Positions 1 to 6,826 of a stretch of 10,740 bases of DNA are shown piece by piece. Source of the DNA: Methanosarcina sp. (GTDB lineage: Archaea > Halobacteriota > Methanosarcinia > Methanosarcinales > Methanosarcinaceae); NCBI GenBank assembly GCA_013331265.1, contig DUGS01000170.1, positions 12,712 through 23,451 of the forward strand, given 5' to 3'. Both the position numbers and the translations under genes were made by a program. Numbering within the stretch: the stretch's first letter is position 1; each line of letters opens with the position of its first letter. The notes beneath the pieces were generated by a model, which saw nothing but the letters and a program-made list of their open reading frames with translations, was not told the DNA's origin and did not search any database.

Positions 1-72
1 CATTATGAAAAGTAAGAAATAATAGGACTAATATTCTCCCTGGTATGAATTAACTGGAGGAGGAATTGAGAT
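1..72 (+). other. Leader of ecfT with possible tail of an upstream gene
   Basis: The first 22 bases read in frame 2 as a short basic tail ending MKSKK-stop, and in frame 1 as HYEK-stop. Either could be the last codons of an upstream gene, perhaps another subunit of the same transporter, but this is too short to decide. Bases 56-63 hold GGAGGAGG, a strong match to the archaeal anti-Shine-Dalgarno sequence, placed to serve the TTG start at 73. No clear TATA box is visible, which fits co-transcription with an upstream gene. Confidence 0.3.
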
Positions 73-936
73 TTGAAGTGGCTTTTTCGTTATGAACAAA
101 AAGACAGTATGCTTCACAGGCTGGACCCGCGGGTAAAATTGCTCTGGCTCTTTGGAGTATCGGTACTGAGTGTAGTACTCGGTACTCCTTATTTGCTGGT
201 TGCCCTCTTTCTCTCAACCCTGCCTTTCTGGTTCATCCTGAAGCCTTCAAAAAGCAGAATAAAGGCAATGCTCCTGGTCTTCGGGAGTATTGGGCTGGGC
301 TTTACTCTCTCGCAGTCCCTTTTCTATTACTGGGCAAAAGACCCGCTGTTAACCCTCATTCCATCTTCCTTTCCTATACTGGGCCCCCTTACAGGAGGAG
401 TTTATTTCTATGCGGACGGAGCTGTGTACGGGCTGTACCAGTCATTCCGATTTATGACATCGCTTAGCGCTGCAATGCTGGTGCTTGCCACAAGCCACCC
501 TTCAAGGCTTATCTCCGGGCTTGTCAATTTATTTGAAATAAATATAGGAGGTAAAAATTACAGGATAGGCCTTCCTTACGAAATTGCATTCATGCTCTCT
601 TCCGCAGTCAGTTTTGCCCCAACTATGCTTGAAGAAAGCGGAGTAATTCTCAATGCCATGCAGGCGAGAGGACTTGAGTTAAAAGGCGGGGTCCGCGCTA
701 AAACAAAAGCCCTTAAATATATCCTTGTCCCGCTTGTGGTCAATATACTTCGATCAGGACGAAAACTCGCCGTAGCTGCCGACACACGGGGCTTTCGGGC
801 AAGCAGGCACAGGACCTGCTTAAACGAACTCAGGCTGAAAAATAATGATTATCTCTTTCTGGCATATACAATCCTTTTTACGGCAGGCGGGCTCTATCTG
901 AGCTACTCAGGCTTTGGAGGAGCAGTCCCGGTTTGA
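73..936 (+). CDS. ecfT: Energy-coupling factor transporter transmembrane protein EcfT (CbiQ family)
   Basis: This is the integral membrane coupling subunit of an ECF-type importer, which links paired ATPases to a substrate-binding S component for a vitamin or metal. The N-terminus carries the family signature S-M-LHRLDPRVKLLWL (residues 12-25). Hydrophobic segments follow at about 23-56, 63-87, 125-140, 170-185 and 258-280. The two short ARG-type coupling motifs that contact the ATPases are seen as A198-R199-G200 and T238-R239-G240-F. The start is TTG at 73: it lies about 10 bases after GGAGGAGG, and the next ATG (109) would remove the start of the conserved N-terminus. Length (287 residues) is slightly above the usual 260-270. 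No ATPase or S component follows, since the next gene is convergent, so partners are upstream or elsewhere and the substrate cannot be told. Confidence 0.92.
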   Translation: MKWLFRYEQKDSMLHRLDPRVKLLWLFGVSVLSVVLGTPYLLVALFLSTLPFWFILKPSKSRIKAMLLVFGSIGLGFTLSQSLFYYWAKDPLLTLIPSSFPILGPLTGGVYFYADGAVYGLYQSFRFMTSLSAAMLVLATSHPSRLISGLVNLFEINIGGKNYRIGLPYEIAFMLSSAVSFAPTMLEESGVILNAMQARGLELKGGVRAKTKALKYILVPLVVNILRSGRKLAVAADTRGFRASRHRTCLNELRLKNNDYLFLAYTILFTAGGLYLSYSGFGGAVPV

Positions 937-941
937 AAGGA

Positions 942-971
942 GTTTTTATTTTCTGGATGTTTTTTATTTTC
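942..971 (+). terminator. Oligo-T transcription end for ecfT
   Basis: Two T-rich tracts (TTTTTATTTT at 943-952 and a run of six T at 960-965) follow the ecfT stop at once. Archaeal termination commonly occurs at such tracts without a hairpin. The second run overlaps the stop codon of the convergent gene. Confidence 0.5.
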
Positions 972-2232
972 TGAATTTATACTTTCGAGTCTTTGCAGCC
1001 AGGTTACCTCCTGTTAAAAGGGTGATAAGAGTAAAAACGAATCCACAACCGGGAGCTTTCTCTGCCTTAATGCTGGAAGTTTCTTCCGGGGCTTTCACAG
1101 TATTTATTTCTTCCGAATTCTCTGAGGTCTTCCCTGAAGGGGTCTGCACTTCTTCGGTAAGGGAATCTCTTTCAACCACGAGGAATGACCCTGAAGGCAC
1201 CACATAATCACCTACAGCCTGGAAATGAATGGAATTTTCTCCGGACTTCAGGCAGTCCTTGATTTCTCTTATATCAATATCCAGATCTGGATAGGGTTTT
1301 CCATCGCAGACTCCTGTGAACTTTTTGTCATTAACCAGAAGGGTATTATCCTCCCAGTTTCCGGACTGAATTATAGTCCAGAGGGTCGCACTGCGGACAG
1401 GGAGCTGTAGATTGGGCCTGAGCATATCACATATCGTCTGGTTTGATGTAGCATAGTATAGCGGATTTCCGTTTTCATCCACCTGCGAATTGAGTTCATC
1501 AGCTCCTTCACTGACCCAGTATTCAATATATTTCCCACTCGGGTCAGTATATACTATAAGCAGACCCGCACCGTCAAAGCAGACGTAAGAAGCACCGGGA
1601 CCTGTATTTTCGATATCTGTGCTGAAGGTGCCTGGACCGGGGACGTAAGCGCTAACATCGTAAGCCCATGTGCCTGTGGGGTAATTATAAATGCCCCAGC
1701 CTTTCCTGTCGCTGTACTCTTTTTCAGGTTTAAGCTCTTCTCCGTTAAAACTAACTTTCATCTCAGGGTACCTCCCCTCAACCCCTTCGGCGCTCCAGGT
1801 CCAGTAAACATAGAGCCTTGCAAATTTTACGTTCGCCCCTTCAGGGAGGTTGACAGTGTGGATCACGGAATATACCTCTCCGGGGTAGACCTTTCCACTG
1901 TAATAGCTGTTCCCTACAGTATAGTAGAGGTCTCCCTGAATTGTATCATGGCTGTACAGTTCAAGAGGCTTATCTGCAACATAACCGTTATTCTCAGGAG
2001 CCTGGGCCTGGACTGGCGTGGCCAGCAGGCAGCATAACCCTGCTATCAGGCAGCACAGTCCTGCCGCAAGACAAAGTATATTCCTGATCCTGTCATCCCT
2101 GGCTCTGGCAGGTTTTTCCCTTCTGCCCTTATGCCCGTTTTTTGCTTTATACCCTGCATTTCTTTCCAGGTTCCTTTCTATTCCATAATTCACCCTTCGG
2201 AGCCCGTTCTGCTCTATAGTTACAGCCTGCAT
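964..2232 (-). CDS. Secreted DUF3344-type protein with C-terminal anchor signal
   Basis: Predicted extracellular protein of unknown function, 422 residues. A basic N-terminal stretch of about 48 residues precedes a hydrophobic signal segment (51-71), with likely cleavage near AQA (75-77). The body (about 83-360) resembles the DUF3344 type found in Methanosarcina and is clearly paralogous to the product at 4476-5462. Shared blocks are YWTWSAEGVEGRYPE versus YWVWSKKGLEGIYPE, GLLIVY versus GLLLVY, and YWVSEGADEL versus YWINEGCDML. A Ser/Thr/Glu-rich linker then leads to APGCGF (393-398), a hydrophobic stretch and a basic tail TRKYKFRK. That layout matches archaeosortase signals of the PGF-CTERM kind, with Cys where Phe is usual. 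The only ATG upstream of the signal segment is at 2232, and no strong ribosome site precedes it, so the long N-region may be shorter in reality (GTG at 2193 is possible). Family assignment is from memory of motifs. Confidence 0.8.
   Translation of the reverse strand: MQAVTIEQNGLRRVNYGIERNLERNAGYKAKNGHKGRREKPARARDDRIRNILCLAAGLCCLIAGLCCLLATPVQAQAPENNGYVADKPLELYSHDTIQGDLYYTVGNSYYSGKVYPGEVYSVIHTVNLPEGANVKFARLYVYWTWSAEGVEGRYPEMKVSFNGEELKPEKEYSDRKGWGIYNYPTGTWAYDVSAYVPGPGTFSTDIENTGPGASYVCFDGAGLLIVYTDPSGKYIEYWVSEGADELNSQVDENGNPLYYATSNQTICDMLRPNLQLPVRSATLWTIIQSGNWEDNTLLVNDKKFTGVCDGKPYPDLDIDIREIKDCLKSGENSIHFQAVGDYVVPSGSFLVVERDSLTEEVQTPSGKTSENSEEINTVKAPEETSSIKAEKAPGCGFVFTLITLLTGGNLAAKTRKYKFRK
2026..2067 (-). 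repeat. Two-copy 21-base tandem repeat inside a signal-peptide coding region
   Basis: Bases 2026-2046 and 2047-2067 are adjacent 21-base units, both starting CAGGCAGCA and sharing CCTGC further on. Read on the minus strand they encode the heptads AGLCCLI and AGLCCLL, which form most of the hydrophobic core of the signal segment. The unit length is a multiple of three, so the reading frame is kept. Confidence 0.7.
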
Positions 2233-2710
2233 ATCCCATCATCTCGCCTGCAAACTATTTTCGAAATTCTTTTATGATAATGTAAATCAGTAAATAGAAG
2301 ATAGATTAAAAGAATATAAGTTTTTTTAAAAAATATGTATTTGTAAATTTTACATAACATTAATTGTTACTATTTTTAAAGTTAAATCTACATCAATTAA
2401 TATTTTGTTTATATTTCAACTGAATTACGGGCATTTTTCTTAGGTCTGTTTCAGCAGATTTTTCCTGTATTTTGCTGCAGGATGCATGGTTTATCTCCAA
2501 GTTTTTAACCTGAACAGAAACGTCTATTTGTATTAATTCACACAAAAAAGAAAAATAGTAATATTTAATAACCTTTAATTTGCTGTTAATTATTTAATGA
2601 TATGAAGTTTATTTGATTAATCTCGCTTCAGGGGCAGAAAGGTATCAGAATAGAAAACCAGAGGCAATTCAAGCTTCCCCTGAAGTTAGATCTTTCACTC
2701 TGGTAAGAAA
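2233..2710. promoter_or_regulatory. AT-rich divergent promoter region (478 bases without a gene)
   Basis: This spacer separates a leftward gene from the rightward operon and must hold promoters for both. Candidate TATA-like sites are CTTATATTC on the minus strand near 2311-2319 and AATATTTAATAA on the plus strand near 2560-2570; neither is a strong consensus. Base composition falls sharply at about 2280-2620 compared with the flanking genes. A long-range inverted repeat at 2626-2685 lies in the presumed leader of the rightward operon. I see no RNA gene and no convincing short gene here. Confidence 0.4.
2626..2685 (+). repeat. Perfect 9-base inverted repeat in the operon leader
   Basis: CTTCAGGGG at 2626-2634 is the exact reverse complement of CCCCTGAAG at 2677-2685, with 42 bases between. 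The GC-rich arms stand out in an AT-rich spacer and end about 25 bases before the first possible start codon. They could pair in the mRNA leader or be two half-sites for a regulator. Confidence 0.55.
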
Positions 2711-4507
2711 GTGACGGCTATGAAAATGAATCCTGTAAAGATGACCTTACTTTTTATCCTCCCGTTCTTATTCCTGCCCTTAACCCTTCCTGCCGGGGCC
2801 AGCTACTCATATGAGGGCTTATCCCTTGCTCCGGACGCTCAGGGTACATTTCGAGGGGAGGTCTACATAGACGGAGGGCATGGACTATCATTTCCTCCTT
2901 ACTCTCAGAAATTTGATGTGCCGGAAGGTACTCTTCGCTGGGCCTATCTGTATATAGGAGTATGGGGAGGTACGGAAAATTATGAAGGCTGGGTTCAGCC
3001 CGAGTTTAACGGGCAGATTCTTGAAAAGCTGCAGCTTGCCGGGAAAAATGACAAAAACGAGAATGTATACTGTGCAGGCCATGGAGTCTACTGGATAGCT
3101 TATGACGTAAGCAACATTACTAAAAATGGGGAAAATACGGTGGAGGTCCTTACAAGCAGCGGTGAGCCCGGAAACAAACTGGACGGTAGAGTCTATGGGG
3201 CAGTGCTTGCTGCAGCCTGCGAGGACTCAAAAGCTCCAGTAGTTTCTTATAAGCTCCTGAGCGGGAACGTAAACCTCCATGGGAAGGGCTGGAGCGGAAC
3301 CCTGGCAAATGTCAATGACCGTGAAGACGTTTATTTCAGCTCAGGACAGGCTTTGAGCAGCATTAAAGATGCAAAACTTTCGGTAGTATATCTTACCGGG
3401 TCAAAAGGACTGCCTGATTATTTGAGTTTCAATGGAAAAATGCTTGGAACCCCACCTGAGTACCTGTCTGAGAGTTTTGGCGGAAAAGCAAGCGATATTG
3501 CCAATGAAGTGAGCCTCGATGCCTCTGGAGATGAAGGGTTTTCTTCCAGTTACTTTGATATAGAGCATTTTGACGTTCTTGGTTATCTGCAGGCCAATAA
3601 TTCCGTGTCTTTTATAAGAGGACTTGACCTGGACGGGGACGGAGAAATCGGTATCCAGGAAGGAGAAGATTACCTGCACCCTGTCCTGGCAGCCCTGGTA
3701 CTGAAGTCTGAGAGTACTGCTCCCGTACTTCCTGACCTCTACCCTGAAATGAAAATCTCGGAGGAAGAACTGGTTGATGAAAAACCTGCGGAAATTTTCT
3801 TTACAATAAACAATCCAGGAGGAATCTGCGAAGAGAACTTCACAGTAAGCTTTCGGGCAGATGGAACTGAGGTCTTAACTTTTCCGGTCAGGATGGAGGC
3901 CTCCGGAGTGTACAGGTCCAAATTCTCCTGGCCTGCGGTCAGAGGGGAGCACCTGCTTGAACTCTCTGTGGACCCTGAAAACGAAATAAAAGAGTCGGAT
4001 AAGGAAAACAATGCCTGTACATTAAATGTCAGCGTCAGGTCAAAGCCGGACCTTTCGGTTTCTCTTGGAGAGCCCGTTAAAATAGAAACTCAGGGAAAGA
4101 CCGCATCAGCTTCACTAATCTTTCTTGCTTTCCTTTCATTCTTCGGAGCCAGGAGAAAAAAAGTTCTTCCCCTTCTATTACTTGCAGTGGTTATAGTAGC
4201 AGTATTTAGCGGCTGTATTGAGGAAACACGTGCAGCAGAAAAAACTGCTTACTCTATCCCGGTGAAGATTATGAATAACGGGGAAGCTTCAGCCCGGGAC
4301 TTTGACGTAAACCTCTATCTTGATGGAAAAAGTGTTACGGTCCTGAATATTCCGGAACTCGCAGGCCAGAATTCGATTGAGGAACAGATAAGGGTTGAAG
4401 TCCTGAAAGGTGAGCACACCCTTAGCGTGAAGGTAGATGAGCATAATAATATAATTGAGTCGGACGAGGATAACAATGGATTTGAGAAAAGCTGTAATTT
4501 TAGTTAA
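2711..4507 (+). CDS. Secreted multidomain protein: DUF3344-like, EF-hand, two CARDB domains with an internal membrane hairpin
   Basis: Large predicted surface protein, 598 residues, function unknown. A signal peptide covers about 1-31. A DUF3344-like region follows (about 35-335; RWAYLYIGVWGG and FNG blocks). It contains a textbook EF-hand calcium loop at 306-317 (D306, D308, D310, G311, I313, E317). A CARDB adhesion-type beta domain spans about 340-443, ending in the typical DPENEIKESDKENN. A second CARDB starts at K445-PDLSVSLGEPV and resumes at about 513, ending VDEHNNIIESDEDNN. In between sit two hydrophobic segments (about 467-480 and 485-501) joined by R481-R-K-K and ending in FSGC502, which resembles a lipoprotein signal. 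Starts at GTG 2711, ATG 2720 and ATG 2726 are all possible; GTGA at 2711-2714 could be the ribosome site for 2720. First gene of an operon with the next two. Domain names rest on recognised motifs. Confidence 0.8.
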   Translation: MTAMKMNPVKMTLLFILPFLFLPLTLPAGASYSYEGLSLAPDAQGTFRGEVYIDGGHGLSFPPYSQKFDVPEGTLRWAYLYIGVWGGTENYEGWVQPEFNGQILEKLQLAGKNDKNENVYCAGHGVYWIAYDVSNITKNGENTVEVLTSSGEPGNKLDGRVYGAVLAAACEDSKAPVVSYKLLSGNVNLHGKGWSGTLANVNDREDVYFSSGQALSSIKDAKLSVVYLTGSKGLPDYLSFNGKMLGTPPEYLSESFGGKASDIANEVSLDASGDEGFSSSYFDIEHFDVLGYLQANNSVSFIRGLDLDGDGEIGIQEGEDYLHPVLAALVLKSESTAPVLPDLYPEMKISEEELVDEKPAEIFFTINNPGGICEENFTVSFRADGTEVLTFPVRMEASGVYRSKFSWPAVRGEHLLELSVDPENEIKESDKENNACTLNVSVRSKPDLSVSLGEPVKIETQGKTASASLIFLAFLSFFGARRKKVLPLLLLAVVIVAVFSGCIEETRAAEKTAYSIPVKIMNNGEASARDFDVNLYLDGKSVTVLNIPELAGQNSIEEQIRVEVLKGEHTLSVKVDEHNNIIESDEDNNGFEKSCNFS

Positions 4508-5462
4508 CCTCTTGCTGCTCATCACCCCGGCTCAGGCCTCATATGCCGGAGACAGGCCTCTGCAGACTATCCTGCATGACGAGCACCCCGGGACTCTTGA
4601 TTTTTCTCTGGGGGACAGCAGGTACAGCGGAGAACTTGAGTATAATGAAAGCTATCGGGTTAATTTTAGTGTCGAGCCCCCTGCAGGGAGTTCCATCAAA
4701 ATTGCAAAGGCTTACATTTACTGGGTCTGGAGCAAAAAAGGGCTTGAAGGCATTTATCCAGAATTTAACGCTTCTCTTGCACATTCAGGTACGGTCGTGC
4801 CCCTTCAGAGGGGACAGATGTACACGGACACGAAAGGTTTTGTGTCCAGGTACGACTTTTTTTCAGGTACGCACGCTTATGACCTGAGCGGGGATATTTC
4901 CGGACCAGGCAATTATTCCATTTCGCTTGTGAATACTGCAAAAGACGAAAGTACCTTTTGCGTGCAGGGCATAGGGCTTCTACTCGTCTATGAAAATTCG
5001 GACTTGCCAGTGATCAAATACTGGATCAACGAAGGCTGTGACATGCTATACGCAGAATACGGGATAGATCCCGAAATGGCTACAACAACCTTTTACTTTG
5101 AGGGGGACATTAACCCGGAGAATGTTGCAGATGCAAGTTTGATAACAGTCTCCCCTTCAGGGGGCTACAGTTCAGGGGCAGAAGCCCGGAACAAACTATT
5201 TTTTAATGAAAAAACCAGTAGCATTCCGGTCATTGGAGATTTCATACAGCTCCTGTTTGGAGGGGGAAAAAGCTGGAAGAACGTATACCAGACAGATGAA
5301 ACTGTCCAGGTCGCTCTGGATGAGAGGCCTGTGGGGGCTTATCTGGAGCCTAGAGGGAATTTTGCCAGTGTTCAGGATAATGGAGACTATCTTCTGGTGA
5401 CAAACGCAATACTTGTAATTGAATTTAAGGAATCTGATACCTCCGAAAAGAGAACTGGCTAA
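4476..5462 (+). CDS. Secreted DUF3344-type protein without membrane anchor
   Basis: Predicted exported protein of 328 residues. I chose ATG 4476: it lies 7 bases after GAGG (4466-4469), gives a compact signal peptide MDLRKAVILVNLLLLITPAQA, and overlaps the previous gene by 32 bases, which suggests translational coupling. A TTG at 4455 in the same frame would only add seven polar residues. The mature part is paralogous to the product at 964-2232: YIYWVWSKKGLEGIYPEF, a THAYDLSGDISGPGNY block, and GIGLLLVYE. Unlike that paralogue it has no C-terminal hydrophobic tail or sorting motif, so it may be freely secreted or held by a partner such as the anchored protein encoded just upstream. The gene ends 33 bases before the ABC ATPase gene, so all three are probably one transcript. 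Its biochemical role is unknown. Confidence 0.8.
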   Translation: MDLRKAVILVNLLLLITPAQASYAGDRPLQTILHDEHPGTLDFSLGDSRYSGELEYNESYRVNFSVEPPAGSSIKIAKAYIYWVWSKKGLEGIYPEFNASLAHSGTVVPLQRGQMYTDTKGFVSRYDFFSGTHAYDLSGDISGPGNYSISLVNTAKDESTFCVQGIGLLLVYENSDLPVIKYWINEGCDMLYAEYGIDPEMATTTFYFEGDINPENVADASLITVSPSGGYSSGAEARNKLFFNEKTSSIPVIGDFIQLLFGGGKSWKNVYQTDETVQVALDERPVGAYLEPRGNFASVQDNGDYLLVTNAILVIEFKESDTSEKRTG

Positions 5463-5495
5463 TTTTTTCAGAAAGGGTAAGGAAAGGGACCGAAA

Positions 5496-6179
5496 ATGAC
5501 TATCATTGAAACCAGAGATCTGGCAAAGTATTACACTTTTGGTTCGGGCTTGCGTGTTGAAGCCCTCAGAGGCGTAAATTTGAAAATTGAAGAAGGGGAA
5601 TTTGTTTCTTTCATGGGGCCTTCCGGGTCCGGAAAATCTACCCTTCTTAACATTATCGGATGCCTGGATAAACCCAGTTCTGGCAGGGTATTTATAGAAG
5701 GCAATGAAGTTGATTACAGGAATTCTTCCAGCCTTGTCAGTCTGCACAGGCAGACAATAGGTTTTGTTTTTCAGGCTTTTAACCTGATTTCTACAATGAA
5801 TGCCATGGAAAATATCTGCTACCCCATGCACTTTAGCAGAATTTCCACTTCCCGGCAAAAGCAGAGGGCAACCGAGCTTCTTAATCTTGTTGGACTTGGG
5901 GACAGACTGAACCACCTGCCATCGGAGCTATCCGGAGGGGAACAACAAAGGGTCGCCATAGCAAGGGCACTTGCGAACAGTCCAAGGCTTATTCTGGCAG
6001 ACGAGCCGACAGGAAACCTTGATTCAGAAACCGGAAAAAAGATCACTGACCTTATGAGAAAAATCAACCAGGAGCAGGGGGTAAGCTTTGTTGTTACGAC
6101 CCATGACTCTGAAATGGCAAGGACTGCGGACAGGGTGGTAAAGCTAAAGGATGGAAAAATAATTTCAGAAGCTTTTTAA
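5496..6179 (+). CDS. ABC transporter ATP-binding protein, LolD/MacB class
   Basis: Cytoplasmic ATPase of 227 residues, the normal length for the LolD/MacB/FtsE class that works with FtsX-type permeases in export, lipoprotein release or mechanotransmission. All motifs are intact: Walker A GPSGSGKST (41-49), Q-loop Q93 in VFQAFNLIS, signature LSGGEQQRVAIARAL (145-159), Walker B LILADE with catalytic E170, D-loop NLD and H-loop H203. The start ATG 5496 follows an AGGAAAGGGA ribosome site. It is the third gene of a probable operon with two secreted DUF3344-type proteins, so a role in their export, assembly or function is an inference from position. The expected permease gene does not follow: the next 1 kb on this strand has none. 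The partner may be elsewhere or lost. Confidence 0.95.
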   Translation: MTIIETRDLAKYYTFGSGLRVEALRGVNLKIEEGEFVSFMGPSGSGKSTLLNIIGCLDKPSSGRVFIEGNEVDYRNSSSLVSLHRQTIGFVFQAFNLISTMNAMENICYPMHFSRISTSRQKQRATELLNLVGLGDRLNHLPSELSGGEQQRVAIARALANSPRLILADEPTGNLDSETGKKITDLMRKINQEQGVSFVVTTHDSEMARTADRVVKLKDGKIISEAF

Positions 6180-6203
6180 GCCTGTGCTTTTCCTTTTCAG
6201 GCC
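6180..6203 (+). terminator. Weak hairpin with T tracts after the ATPase gene
   Basis: GCCTG at 6180-6184 can pair with CAGGC at 6199-6203 around a T-rich loop containing two TTTT tracts, directly after the stop codon. It may mark the operon's transcript end; the stem is short, so support is limited. Confidence 0.3.
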
Positions 6204-6286
6204 GTCCTAAAAAATTAGAGGATTTTAAAAATATAAAATCAGGAAATTTTACTGCGGAAAATGCGGTGATTCTTCTTTCACACCTT

Positions 6287-6580
6287 TTATTTTCCAAACG
6301 TGTCTGGCTCTGCTGTGCTGTCCAGTATGAAACCAGAAATCAGAAAGATAAAACCCATGACAAACGGGTAAAGCTGCTCCATAAAAAGCCCATAAATAAA
6401 AAGTAAAAACCCTGACATCATACATAGTACAGTCAGAAGATATATCAACAAGTCTTCAATTCCCAAATTTGAAACTTCACAGAAGATATTATTGAAATAT
6501 TTCTTTATATTTAGGTTGCTAATATCCTGGGTAGAATTTCCAGCATCACTACTATATATATAATTTAAGTTATCCTTCAT
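6287..6580 (-). CDS. Small predicted two-segment membrane protein, function unknown
   Basis: A 97-residue product with a polar N-terminus (1-40) and two strongly hydrophobic segments at about 42-65 and 70-87, joined by a short MEQLYP turn, then an acidic tail STAEPDTFGK. The hydrophobic pattern is regular and there is no competing gene on the other strand, so it is probably real, but no family is recognised. The ATG at 6580 lacks a clear Shine-Dalgarno sequence. An AT-rich block around 6592-6611 could be the promoter and would give a leaderless or very short-leader mRNA. It faces the ABC operon convergently and lies at the left edge of the scar region before the integrase. Whether it belongs to the host or to the element cannot be told. 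Confidence 0.5.
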   Translation of the reverse strand: MKDNLNYIYSSDAGNSTQDISNLNIKKYFNNIFCEVSNLGIEDLLIYLLTVLCMMSGFLLFIYGLFMEQLYPFVMGFIFLISGFILDSTAEPDTFGK

Positions 6581-6630
6581 AAAAATACCACTATTATAAA
6601 AAATATTGCATTAATTAATTTCTGGTTTAT

Positions 6631-6668
6631 CATTAATTATTATCTTCTTTTAGAATTAATAATTAATG
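6631..6668. repeat. AT-only 12-base inverted repeat
   Basis: CATTAATTATTA at 6631-6642 is the exact reverse complement of TAATAATTAATG at 6657-6668, with a 14-base pyrimidine-rich loop. It could be an operator or a weak hairpin. In such AT-rich DNA a chance origin is also plausible. Confidence 0.45.
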
Positions 6669-6750
6669 TTTAGGTTATCCAGTAGACCCTCAAACCTGCC
6701 AATGAACTAGAAAAAGATTGATATAAATTCCCTTAAATCCGGATTCAATT

Positions 6751-6796
6751 CTCTTACAGGAGAAATCTGAAGGCTCTTACAGGGGAAATCGGAAGG
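6751..6796 (+). repeat. Two tandem 23-base repeats
   Basis: Units 6751-6773 and 6774-6796 are adjacent and agree at 21 of 23 positions; both begin CTCTTACAGG and end GAAGG, differing at unit positions 11 (A/G) and 18 (T/G). There are only two copies and no spacer, so this is not a CRISPR. The unit is not a multiple of three and no reading frame spans it. It lies about 30 bases before the hairpin at 6827. Confidence 0.7.
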
Positions 6797-6826
6797 TTAA
6801 ACTAATTTATATGAATAAGCGTAAAA

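Noticed and set aside
914..1207. Plus-strand open frame overlapping the ecfT end
   Set aside because: It is the complement of the C-terminus of the minus-strand DUF3344-type gene and has no family features.
5196..5915. Long open frame on the minus strand (239 codons)
   Set aside because: It is the antisense of the DUF3344-type gene and the ABC ATPase gene, whose motifs and signal peptide are clear; the product is low-complexity basic sequence.
6670..6711. Short plus-strand reading frame beginning MFRLSSRPS
   Set aside because: About 14 codons, no ribosome site, and no resemblance to anything known.
6751..6796. Possible CRISPR array
   Set aside because: The two units are directly adjacent with no spacer, there are only two, and no cas gene is nearby.
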